Of a stretch of 23,626 nt of DNA, positions 16,474 through 23,606 are shown piece after piece. Position numbers and translations under genes: made by a program. Numbering within the stretch: the first letter of the stretch is position 1; the number at the start of each line of letters is the position of its first letter. Where the stretch lies: assembly GCA_016295245.1 (NCBI GenBank), contig JAEDLO010000017.1, positions 1-23,626 of the forward strand. The letters run 5' to 3'. The stretch comes from Bacteroidales bacterium (GTDB lineage: Bacteria > Bacteroidota > Bacteroidia > Bacteroidales > UBA932). Under the pieces are notes generated by a model, which saw nothing but the letters and a program-made list of their open reading frames with translations, did not search any database and had not been told where the DNA came from.

Positions 16474-17748
16474 CTATCCTTTATTGTATGTATGTAAACT
16501 TTTTTTGGCGGCAGGCAGGTGATTCACGCCGTACCAGCTCATCTGCATCGCGGCGAAGGCGAGCAGTACCGAGGCGGTCAGGACGGCTCTCCGGGTCTTG
16601 TCGCCGGCGTGCAGCCCCGCAAGGCTGATCATCCAGGTAGCGGCCGCCCAGCACTCCTTGGCGTCCCAGGTCCAGTAGTTGCCCCAGGCGGCCTGGGCCC
16701 ACACCGCTCCGCAGAGCATCCCCAGAAGCAGCAGCGACGAGGCCACAGAAAGCAGTTGGCGCGGCAGCTCCTCCGGAATCCTCTTCAGCAGCGGCCTTGC
16801 GAGGATGGCCAGCAGCGAAAGCGCCAGCAGCGAATATGCAAGCATATATATCAGCAGGTGCGGGACAAACCATATGCTTCGCAGGGCAGGCATCAGCGTA
16901 GCAAAGCGAATGCGCGCGAGCGAGAGGAAGGCGAATATTACAGCCACCGCCACCGTCAGAGCTGCTCCTTTCCAACCTTGGATGGCCTTCCTTCCGGCAG
17001 TATCCCTAACGGGTTCCTGCAGCCCGGTACTTGGGCGGGTTCTGTTGCCGGGACGGCGGAAGGAGAGTTTCAGGAAGGCGCCTGCGGCAAGCAGCAGTCC
17101 GCCCAGGGCAATGACGGGTAGCCACGGATCGCGCACTGCCTTCAGCACGGCGTATTGCGCAGCGTCCTGCCCGAAGCCGGCCTGATAAATCCGCCACATT
17201 CCGTGGCGGGCAGGATGGTTGACCGAGGTTTCAAGCTCCTTGCCGTCGATGCTGATGCGGCTACGGTACTGCTTCGGGCTCACCCCATCCTCGTAATATT
17301 CTATTTCGAAGTCATTGAGTTTCAATTCAAAAGGAAGGCCACAAGCCAAGCCGTCGGTGTCGTAGGCGATATGGTCGCTCTCTCCCTCGTGCAGTTTGAG
17401 TCCCAGTTCCTGGCGGTCAGGAGCTCCGAATAGTCCGCCTGCAAGCACAAGGAACAAGCCCAGGTGGCTGAGGAAGGCTGCCGGACACTTTCGCTTCAAG
17501 TCGGCAGTGGCGCTGAAACCAAGGCAAAAAATCAGCAATAAAACAAAAATTGCAAAGCTCCGGCTCTTGGGTATGCCCGGGGCCCAACTACCCTCTATCA
17601 TCATCAGAAGTGCGGCGATAGCCAGCAGCACAGAGGCTGTCCGATGGGATTTGAGGAAAGTTGCAAGACGCCCGTTCCCCGACAGAGCCACAAGCGACAC
17701 TGTCACTAAAGCCAGAATGGCCGAAACCGGAAAGGCGAACAGTTCCAT
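16474..17748 (-). CDS. ccsA: Cytochrome c maturation protein CcsA with short ResB-like half
   Basis: 424 residues. It attaches or delivers heme for c-type cytochromes at the periplasmic face. The C-terminal half has the heme-handling WWD motif WGNYWTWDAKECW at 355-367, flanked by His297 (FVPHLLIY) and His410 (GVNHLPA), the expected ligands. The N-terminal ~230 residues have four hydrophobic segments and a periplasmic loop (LNDFEIEYYEDG, NHPARHGMWRIYQAG) that resembles a reduced ResB/CcsB. I chose the ATG at 17748; an in-frame TTG at 17769 is overlapped by the promoter. Its immediate downstream gene is the three-heme peroxidase, a likely client. Confidence 0.87.
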   Translation of the reverse strand: MELFAFPVSAILALVTVSLVALSGNGRLATFLKSHRTASVLLAIAALLMMIEGSWAPGIPKSRSFAIFVLLLIFCLGFSATADLKRKCPAAFLSHLGLFLVLAGGLFGAPDRQELGLKLHEGESDHIAYDTDGLACGLPFELKLNDFEIEYYEDGVSPKQYRSRISIDGKELETSVNHPARHGMWRIYQAGFGQDAAQYAVLKAVRDPWLPVIALGGLLLAAGAFLKLSFRRPGNRTRPSTGLQEPVRDTAGRKAIQGWKGAALTVAVAVIFAFLSLARIRFATLMPALRSIWFVPHLLIYMLAYSLLALSLLAILARPLLKRIPEELPRQLLSVASSLLLLGMLCGAVWAQAAWGNYWTWDAKECWAAATWMISLAGLHAGDKTRRAVLTASVLLAFAAMQMSWYGVNHLPAAKKSLHTYNKG

Positions 17749-17758
17749 AATCTTATTG

Positions 17759-17766
17759 CAAAGATA
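17759..17766 (-). promoter_or_regulatory. Promoter -7 box of the ccsA operon
   Basis: The minus strand reads TATCTTTG, 10 nt before the ATG at 17748. An ATTG lies 20 nt upstream (plus-strand 17787-17790), so both elements of the Bacteroidota consensus are present. The predicted leader is about 5 nt. Confidence 0.65.
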
Positions 17767-17819
17767 CAAATACTCTCCTAAAACATCAATTCAGGAAACC
17801 GCCTTTATGGAGAATATTA

Positions 17820-17827
17820 TATATTTG
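17820..17827 (+). promoter_or_regulatory. Promoter -7 box of the histidine kinase gene
   Basis: TATATTTG, a perfect box, 20 nt before the ATG at 17848; the predicted leader is about 16 nt. The -33 position has no good match. Confidence 0.55.
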
Positions 17828-17847
17828 TAACATTAACCACTCACTGA

Positions 17848-19767
17848 ATGAAACGACGCTATTCAACCTACATTTTGCTCCTTCTTGCAATGTTATTGTC
17901 AGCGCTGCCCCTGAAAGCCCAGAACAACATATACAAGATTGACGATAGCTGCTTTCCCCTTTATATGAAGGCGGATTCCCTGATATCGACAAACAAAGCG
18001 ATGCCGAAAATTGACGAGCTGATGGCGCAGGCCGTCAAGGTCGGCGACCAGAAAGCCCAGACTCTTGCTCTGGTTCTGAAGCTACGCAACGCCAATGCCC
18101 TGAAAAATGAGAAGGACCTGCTGGAATATTTCGCCCAGGTTCAGACAATGGCCCAAAAAAGCGGTTATCTGCAATACTATTTCTATGCATATCAGATAAT
18201 TGCGGTTTTTTACTACAACAACGATTTTACTCTCAAGGCCATTGATATTGCGATTGAGATGCACGACAAGGCCGTAGAGATGCAGAACGACTACGGCATA
18301 TGGCAGAGTTCCGTCTTCCTCGCCGAACTATACTGGAGCAGCTATAAGCGTTCACGCGCCCGCCATTGCTTCCTTGAGTGTATCGATACCTTCAACAATA
18401 CCGACGACCCGACAATAAAGAGCCAGCCTTTGACTAAAATTTATTACCAGTTGGCTTTTACCTACAACTGGGGGTCTGAGGATCAGCTCAAATGCATCGA
18501 CAAGGCGGAAGAGCACGTAAAACGCAACATCGACCAGATGCAGGTAGATTTCATCAGAGCTCTCAATGCCGCCATAGGCAAGGATGAGGCAAGCTATAGG
18601 CGCTATCGTAACAACCTGATAAACAGCCCACTTCTGTCACGTGCTCACGGTGAGGGCAAGAACATCCTGGAGATGACCGACAGGCTGATTGCCGGAGACT
18701 GGAACCTGGACATCAATCAGCTGCCGATTACGAACCGTCTTGAGAATCTTACATACCTGGCCGCCCTTGCGATGTCCTACGGGAAACCGGAGCTCGTCAT
18801 AGCAGTATATGACAAAATAACATCCGAGCAGGCGAGAAGATACGAAGGTCAGATGAGTATCGCACTCACTGAGTCCAATGTAATGCTTGAAAACTACAAG
18901 CTGAGTCAGAATATCCTGGAGCAGAAGACAAGAATCAACAAGATTCTTTCTTTCCTGATTTTCATCATCATCGCCGCCGTCATCTGCTTCGCCATCCTGA
19001 TTTCCTATTATGTAAATAAACTCCGCAAAGCCAAGGAAGAGGCAGAAGAGGCCAATAGAATGAAGACTCATTTTGTTCAGAATATGAGCCACGAGATCCG
19101 AACTCCTCTCAATTCGGTAGTCGGCTATGCCCAGCTTCTGGCAGTCCCGGGGCTCGTGGAAAGCGATGAGGAAAAGAAGGAATACGGCAGCTATATCAAG
19201 AACAACGCCGCGATGCTGACTATGCTCATAGACGACATCCTCGACCTCTCTGACATCGACAACGGCAACTACCACCTCCAACTTGAATCTTGCAGCTGCA
19301 ACACTATCTGCAGGCAGTCTATGGTCACTGTGGAGGGCAGGGTTCCCGCCGGGGTGAAACTGAGCTTCGAATCCTCAGTGCCCGATGATCTGACCGTATT
19401 TACCGACTGCAGGCGCGTCCAGCAGATTATCATCAACTTTCTGACAAACTCCTGCAAATACACGGCAAAGGGTACAATTGTTTTGAGCTGTTCTACCGGG
19501 GAGAAAGAAGGTTGCGTCAGCTTTGCCGTCAGTGATACGGGCAAGGGTGTCCCGCCTGAGAAGGCCGACAAAATCTTCCAGCGTTTCACCAAGCTTGACA
19601 ATTTCAAGCAGGGCTCAGGTCTGGGGTTGAACATCTGCAACGTCTTTGCAGAGAAATTGGGCGGCACTGTCGAACTTGATGAGAACTACGGACGCTGCCT
19701 GGGCGAAGAATTCAGTGGCGCCCGCTTCGTCTTTCATCTTCCACTTTCGGGCACTGTTTCCCAATAA
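17848..19767 (+). CDS. Sensor histidine kinase with periplasmic helical (TPR-like) sensor
   Basis: 639 residues. A signal peptide covers 1-25 (ends LKAQ). Residues ~25-365 are a helical sensor with TPR-like spacing placed outside the inner membrane. One membrane helix lies at about 366-390 (ILSFLIFIIIAAVICF), then a coiled linker rich in K and E. HisKA has the phospho-acceptor His415 in NMSHEIRTPLNS. The ATPase domain shows NFLTNSCKY (N box), SDTGKG (G1) and GSGLGLNIC (G2). There is no receiver or DNA-binding domain, and no response regulator lies in the window, so its partner is elsewhere. The signal is unknown. The last 56 bp overlap the convergent methyltransferase gene. Confidence 0.92.
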   Translation: MKRRYSTYILLLLAMLLSALPLKAQNNIYKIDDSCFPLYMKADSLISTNKAMPKIDELMAQAVKVGDQKAQTLALVLKLRNANALKNEKDLLEYFAQVQTMAQKSGYLQYYFYAYQIIAVFYYNNDFTLKAIDIAIEMHDKAVEMQNDYGIWQSSVFLAELYWSSYKRSRARHCFLECIDTFNNTDDPTIKSQPLTKIYYQLAFTYNWGSEDQLKCIDKAEEHVKRNIDQMQVDFIRALNAAIGKDEASYRRYRNNLINSPLLSRAHGEGKNILEMTDRLIAGDWNLDINQLPITNRLENLTYLAALAMSYGKPELVIAVYDKITSEQARRYEGQMSIALTESNVMLENYKLSQNILEQKTRINKILSFLIFIIIAAVICFAILISYYVNKLRKAKEEAEEANRMKTHFVQNMSHEIRTPLNSVVGYAQLLAVPGLVESDEEKKEYGSYIKNNAAMLTMLIDDILDLSDIDNGNYHLQLESCSCNTICRQSMVTVEGRVPAGVKLSFESSVPDDLTVFTDCRRVQQIIINFLTNSCKYTAKGTIVLSCSTGEKEGCVSFAVSDTGKGVPPEKADKIFQRFTKLDNFKQGSGLGLNICNVFAEKLGGTVELDENYGRCLGEEFSGARFVFHLPLSGTVSQ

Positions 19768-20548
19768 TGAAAAAGCAGGAAGTAGAGAAAAAGTTTCGTA
19801 AGTAAGGAATTGAACTGAAAGGTTTTACGAGTTTCACCGCAGGAAGGTGGAACTTAGCCTTGTAGTGGGGGTTGATGAGCCACAGCAGCCTGTCGCGAAT
19901 CTCCAGAGATTCCCCCTTGACAAGACGCGTGAAGCTCTCGACCGTCATCCTTGATCTCTTTATGCTTGCCTGTTCTCGCAGCCTTTCCTCATTCTCGCCG
20001 AAGAGGCGCAGGTAGCAAAGATACGCTTTCATCGGCAGCAGATGCATAAAGGGCAGCGCCTTGCAGACCTTGCTGCGGCAGATCTGCTGATGGCCGCCGA
20101 AAGGCATCTGCCAGGCCGGGAAGGCAACCATCATCAGCCCTCCCTCAGAGAGACACTCCGCCGCGCGGCAGATGAATTGCGACTTGAAGGGCGGCTCAAT
20201 GTGCTCTATCACGTCGTGCAGAATCACGATGTCGTAGCGGCCGCGATGCTGCGAAAGCTCGCAACTCAGGAAGTCCTCGCAGGCGAATTCCCCCTCAAGG
20301 CCCGACTCCGCGAAGAAGCGTGCGGCATTGTCAATCTTGCCCGGGGCGATGTCAGTGCCCCGCACGCGGCAGCCCCTGCGGGCGAAAGGCAGCAGATTAC
20401 CTCCCTCGCCGCAGCCGATTTCCAACACGGAAACGCCCTCCACTACGGCCTTGAACTTGGCGATATAGGGGACGAGGAACTCCTCGGAAGTGCCGGCAAG
20501 TTCATTGAAATAACGACGTCTGTCTGTATATCTTGACTCTTTTGCCAT
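19712..20548 (-). CDS. Class I SAM-dependent methyltransferase
   Basis: 278 residues. The SAM-binding loop VLEIGCGEGGNLLPFA is at 41-56, the acidic residue after strand 2 at GTDIAPG, and the post-motif ILHDVIEHIEPP at 109-120. This is the UbiG/BioC-like Methyltransf_11 type, used for small molecules, lipids or polysaccharide parts; the substrate is not evident. The C-terminal ~110 residues are basic and helical and unlike ubiquinone enzymes. Its final 18 codons lie antisense to the end of the kinase gene. The start at 20548 is supported by the near-box TAAATTCG upstream. No acceptor-defining neighbour is present. Confidence 0.85.
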   Translation of the reverse strand: MAKESRYTDRRRYFNELAGTSEEFLVPYIAKFKAVVEGVSVLEIGCGEGGNLLPFARRGCRVRGTDIAPGKIDNAARFFAESGLEGEFACEDFLSCELSQHRGRYDIVILHDVIEHIEPPFKSQFICRAAECLSEGGLMMVAFPAWQMPFGGHQQICRSKVCKALPFMHLLPMKAYLCYLRLFGENEERLREQASIKRSRMTVESFTRLVKGESLEIRDRLLWLINPHYKAKFHLPAVKLVKPFSSIPYLRNFFSTSCFFIIGKQCPKVEDERRSGRH

Positions 20549-20567
20549 TGTTGATAAGTTTCACGGG

Positions 20568-20575
20568 CGAATTTA
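20568..20575 (-). promoter_or_regulatory. Degenerate -7 box of the methyltransferase gene
   Basis: The minus strand reads TAAATTCG, one change from TAnnTTTG, 19 nt before the ATG at 20548. The call is helped by its 12-nt spacing to the opposite box, the same as in two other divergent pairs. Confidence 0.4.
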
Positions 20576-20587
20576 CCGAATTTTACT

Positions 20588-20595
20588 TATTTTTG
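20588..20595 (+). promoter_or_regulatory. Promoter -7 box of the esterase gene, leaderless spacing
   Basis: TATTTTTG-CCAT-ATG: a perfect box ends 4 nt before the ATG at 20600. The same CCAT-ATG follows the box of the gene at 6390. Confidence 0.6.
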
Positions 20596-20599
20596 CCAT

Positions 20600-21331
20600 A
20601 TGATTGAATCGCGATTTTACCACTCCATTCAGCTCGACATCGTCAAAGGCGAGGGTCGCCAGATATGTTATATACTTCTGCCATCGGGACTGAGAGAGGA
20701 TTTCCTAAAATGGATGTCTGCAAATGAGGGAAAGTATCCCGGCAGTTTCGTCGCGATGAGCGGGATGGATTGGAATGACACTATGACGCCCTGGCCAGCT
20801 GACGGCGTAATGAAAAAGGAAAAGCCTTTCGGAGGCCACGCCCAGCGCTTCCTGCGCGCTCTCAAGGAAGATTACTTCTACCAGACAGAGGCCGACCTCG
20901 GCATACGCCAGGCCGAAAGAACACTTGTGGGCATCTCGCTCTCAGGCCTCTTCGCCATCTGGGCCTGCCTCCAGTCGCCCCTTTTCACCAGAGTAGCCTG
21001 CATCTCCGGCTCACTATGGTATGAAGGCTTCAAGGATTGGGTGTCAAAACTCACAATCAGCGACGGTCCCCTCAAAATCTATATGTCTCTTGGCACAAAG
21101 GAAGCATCCACCAAAGACAAAAGGATGTCATCCGTGGAAGCCTGCACAAAGGCCATAGTCGAGAGTTTGAAGGCTGCGGGTCTGGATATAGACTATCAGT
21201 CTGAGTTCGCCGTATCCCACTTCTCCCCTATCGGCCCACGCCTTACCAATGCCCTCGACTCCCTCTTCCTCGCCCCTGAATCACCTCAGGACAACCCTGC
21301 CGCCGAGACATCTCAAGACTCCGCTGCCTAA
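20600..21331 (+). CDS. Alpha/beta-hydrolase esterase (IroE/BesA-like)
   Basis: 243 residues without a signal peptide, so cytoplasmic. The nucleophile elbow GISLSGLFA puts Ser113 in the GxSL(A/S)GL pattern of IroE/BesA-like esterases (COG2819), and AVSHFSPIGPR near residue 204 gives a likely catalytic His. The substrate is unknown; no siderophore genes are near, so that role is not implied. The C-terminus is odd: ESPQDNPAA and ETSQDSAA are a degenerate repeat, and immediately after the TAA the same frame continues S-P-Q-D-N, so the stop seems to replace the Glu codon of a further repeat. The ATG is set by a promoter box ending 4 nt upstream. Confidence 0.8.
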   Translation: MIESRFYHSIQLDIVKGEGRQICYILLPSGLREDFLKWMSANEGKYPGSFVAMSGMDWNDTMTPWPADGVMKKEKPFGGHAQRFLRALKEDYFYQTEADLGIRQAERTLVGISLSGLFAIWACLQSPLFTRVACISGSLWYEGFKDWVSKLTISDGPLKIYMSLGTKEASTKDKRMSSVEACTKAIVESLKAAGLDIDYQSEFAVSHFSPIGPRLTNALDSLFLAPESPQDNPAAETSQDSAA

Positions 21332-21350
21332 TCACCCCAGGACAACCTTG
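21279..21350 (+). repeat. Short direct repeat spanning the esterase stop codon
   Basis: Bases 21279-21299 and 21330-21350 match at 19 of 21 positions, 51 bp apart and in the same frame. The first encodes the tail repeat of the esterase; the second begins with the stop codon. Repeat instability could move the stop. Confidence 0.65.
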
Positions 21351-21361
21351 ACTTGTCTTGG
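21337..21361 (+). terminator. Possible terminator hairpin after the esterase
   Basis: CCAGGACAA (21337-21345) pairs with TTGTCTTGG (21353-21361), nine pairs including one G-U, with a 7-nt loop, five bases after the stop. There is no U-tract. The rest of the gap to 21530 has no recognised gene. Confidence 0.3.
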
Positions 21362-21530
21362 ATGGGCGTCCCGGGCGGCTACAACTCGCCGCTGCGGGGA
21401 ACTCCCTGAAGGCTCTCCTCGCGGCGGCTGTCACCTTCTCCCCAGCAAAACTGCAGTCCGACAGGGCAGAATCGGCTCAAGACGCAATTTGCAGACAGGT
21501 TCCCCTGTGTTGGTGAAAAATCAGTTATAG

Positions 21531-22313
21531 TTACCTGACGAGTCCTTTTTTGACGGCGTAGAGGTCGAATTCTCTGTCCTGCCATTCGATCCAGATTCGG
21601 CAAACTTCCGTTTGGGAGTCATTGAAAATCTGGTAGCAGATGGTCTGAGGAGCATCCTTGCAGCTGAATGCCTTGCAATGGAGCGTTTCCCCCTGGAAGG
21701 TCTCGTGGAGAAACTTCATATAGATTCTTTTGGCATTGTGCCTTCTTTCGAAATCCAGGTCCACCCCACCCATCGCGCACATCAGGTAGGCCCTGTTGGT
21801 GATGTGGCTATTGAAGTCCACGTCGGTTGTCAGGGTCTTGTAGTCGTATTCCGCAAAGAGGGTTTCCGGAGTGGGGAAATCGGCTTTGGCGTGGGAGCCG
21901 AAGACCATTTCGGGTTCGACTTCGATGTGGCTGATATGGTCATCGAGGCGCAGCGGCCTGTGGGTGTTGGCATCAATCATTGACCAGCAACTGGTGCCAC
22001 GTGCGAAAATCTCATCCTTGCCGTCGCGCATCACATAATCGAAATACGCCCTGGCACCGCCCCGCTCCCCGAGCCAGAGTTCCACGCTCACCTCGGCAGG
22101 CCAGTACGGCTGTTTCGCCTCCAGACTCACATTGTAATCAGAAATAACCCATAGGCGCCCTTCGGGCAGAACGTCAAAAGCCGCGACATTGTGCGAAGTC
22201 AAAAAATTTGCAATTGTCTCCTGGATGTAGAGGATGATACCGGATGGCGTGATATGGTAATCCATATCCATTGAAACTCCGGTAATGCCATATTTTTTTA
22301 CAATTCTTTTCAT
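21531..22313 (-). CDS. Acyl-[ACP] thioesterase, FatA/FatB-like
   Basis: 260 residues forming a double hotdog. The enzyme hydrolyses acyl-ACP to free fatty acid in the cytoplasm, ending or diverting fatty acid synthesis. Landmarks are the first hotdog with WVISDYNVSLEAKQPYW, the segment ARGTSCWSMIDANTHRPLRL typical of the family, and TTDVDFNSHITNRAYL in the second hotdog with the catalytic Asn and His. I chose the ATG at 22313; an ATG at 22352 would read through the promoter box. The gene is divergent from the CobW-type gene and convergent with the esterase. Chain-length preference cannot be read from the sequence. Confidence 0.92.
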   Translation of the reverse strand: MKRIVKKYGITGVSMDMDYHITPSGIILYIQETIANFLTSHNVAAFDVLPEGRLWVISDYNVSLEAKQPYWPAEVSVELWLGERGGARAYFDYVMRDGKDEIFARGTSCWSMIDANTHRPLRLDDHISHIEVEPEMVFGSHAKADFPTPETLFAEYDYKTLTTDVDFNSHITNRAYLMCAMGGVDLDFERRHNAKRIYMKFLHETFQGETLHCKAFSCKDAPQTICYQIFNDSQTEVCRIWIEWQDREFDLYAVKKGLVR

Positions 22314-22338
22314 TTTGTGTTTTTTAAGAAATCTGGGA

Positions 22339-22346
22339 CAAAGATA
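22339..22346 (-). promoter_or_regulatory. Promoter -7 box of the acyl-ACP thioesterase gene
   Basis: The minus strand reads TATCTTTG, 25 nt before the ATG at 22313. It is back to back with the box at 22359-22366 across a 12-nt gap. Confidence 0.6.
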
Positions 22347-22358
22347 GCCCATAATGAG

Positions 22359-22366
22359 TATCTTTG
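22359..22366 (+). promoter_or_regulatory. Promoter -7 box of the CobW-type gene, leaderless spacing
   Basis: TATCTTTG-TACT-ATG: a perfect box ends 4 nt before the ATG at 22371. No Zur-like palindrome is visible around it. Confidence 0.6.
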
Positions 22367-22370
22367 TACT

Positions 22371-23606
22371 ATGAAATATACTGAAATTCCAGTCCTGTTG
22401 CTGACAGGCTACCTCGGAAGCGGCAAGACGACGCTTCTGAACAGAATACTATCCAACCGCCGCGGCATACGCTTCGCGGTCATCGTAAACGACATCGGCG
22501 AGGTAAACATCGATGCTTCGCTCATCCAGAAAGGCGGAGTTGTCGGCCAGCAGGACGACAGCCTCGTAGCCCTTCAGAACGGCTGCATCTGCTGCACGCT
22601 CAAGATGGACCTGGTCGCCCAGATCAGGGACTTGCTCAGCCTTGAGCGTTTCGACTACATCGTCATCGAAGCGAGCGGCATCTGCGAACCCGAACCGATT
22701 GCCCAAACCATCTGCAGCATCCCGTCGATGGGCGAGGAATTCACCCGCAACGGCATAGCAAGGCTTGATTGCATCGCCACAGTGGTCGATGCGCTTCGCC
22801 TCCAGAGCGAATTCGGATGCGGCGACGAACTCGTCAAGGGCAACATCGGCGAGGAGGACCTCGCAAGCCTCGTAATCCAACAGATTGAGTTCTGCAACCT
22901 CATTCTTCTCAATAAGGCCTCTGAGGTCACGCCGCAAGAACTTGCACGCATCCGCCAGATAATCAGGGCGCTACAGCCAAAAGCCGAAATCATCGATTGC
23001 GACTATTGCGACGTCGACTTCGACAAACTGCTAAACACCGGCCTCTTCGACTTCGAGAAGGTCGCCACTTCCGCCACCTGGATCAGCGCCGTCGAAAAAC
23101 ACATTGACGACGACGAGGAAGAGCACGAGCACCATCACCACGACGAGCACGAGCACGAACACGAGGATGACCATAATGAAGAGCACGGCCACCACCATCA
23201 CCACCACCATCATCACGATGAGGAGGGCGAGGCCGAGGAATACGGCATCGGAACCTTCGTGTACTATCGCCGCAGACCTCTGGACATCAACCGTTTCGAC
23301 CATTTCATCGCAAAGAAGTGGCCAAAGAATGTGATTCGCACCAAGGGTATCTGCTACTTCAGTGACCAGTATGACAAATGCTATCTCTTCGAACAGGCAG
23401 GAAAGCAGATTTCGCTCAATGACGTCGGCCAGTGGTACGCGACTATGCCTCAGGACGAGCTGTTGGAGATGTTGATGAAGGACCCTATCCTCGCGGCGGA
23501 CTGGGACCCTACTTACGGCGACCGTATGCAGAAGCTCGTTTTCATCGGCCAGCATATTGACAAAGAAGAACTCGGCGCAGCGCTCGACGCCTGCCTGGTA
23601 ATGTAA
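22371..23606 (+). CDS. CobW/COG0523 GTPase, likely metallochaperone
   Basis: 411 residues. The G domain has Walker A GYLGSGKTT at 13-21, the metal-binding CxCC site GCICC with Cys72, Cys74 and Cys75, the switch region VIEASGICEP, and NKAS for guanine binding. A loop at about 244-288 is almost all His, Asp and Glu, a likely metal buffer. The CobW C-terminal domain follows (FVYYRRRPLDINRFDHF). Relatives hand zinc or other metals to client enzymes; which metal and client here is unknown. I chose the ATG at 22371, because the upstream in-frame ATG at 22317 precedes both divergent promoter boxes and adds 18 residues unlike the family. The gene is complete, ending 20 bases before the window edge. 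Confidence 0.92.
   Translation: MKYTEIPVLLLTGYLGSGKTTLLNRILSNRRGIRFAVIVNDIGEVNIDASLIQKGGVVGQQDDSLVALQNGCICCTLKMDLVAQIRDLLSLERFDYIVIEASGICEPEPIAQTICSIPSMGEEFTRNGIARLDCIATVVDALRLQSEFGCGDELVKGNIGEEDLASLVIQQIEFCNLILLNKASEVTPQELARIRQIIRALQPKAEIIDCDYCDVDFDKLLNTGLFDFEKVATSATWISAVEKHIDDDEEEHEHHHHDEHEHEHEDDHNEEHGHHHHHHHHHDEEGEAEEYGIGTFVYYRRRPLDINRFDHFIAKKWPKNVIRTKGICYFSDQYDKCYLFEQAGKQISLNDVGQWYATMPQDELLEMLMKDPILAADWDPTYGDRMQKLVFIGQHIDKEELGAALDACLVM
23103..23229 (+). repeat. Low-complexity His/Asp/Glu codon tract
   Basis: Mostly CAC/CAT, GAC/GAT and GAG codons within the CobW-type gene, including a run of nine His. It encodes the acidic-His metal-binding loop. Such tracts vary in length between strains. 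Confidence 0.8.

Noticed and set aside
16519..17121. 200-codon plus-strand frame and a second overlapping one
   Set aside because: Antisense to ccsA; glutamine/arginine-rich translation is typical of shadow frames.
18637..19281. 214-codon minus-strand frame
   Set aside because: Antisense to the kinase core including its HisKA domain; hydrophobic look is caused by complementing acidic codons.
20600..21331. Siderophore esterase role from IroE resemblance
   Set aside because: Only the hydrolase elbow pattern is shared; no signal peptide and no iron-uptake genes in the window.
23031..23555. 174-codon minus-strand frame with valine-rich membrane-like segment
   Set aside because: The segment is the complement of the His/Asp/Glu codon tract of the CobW-type gene.
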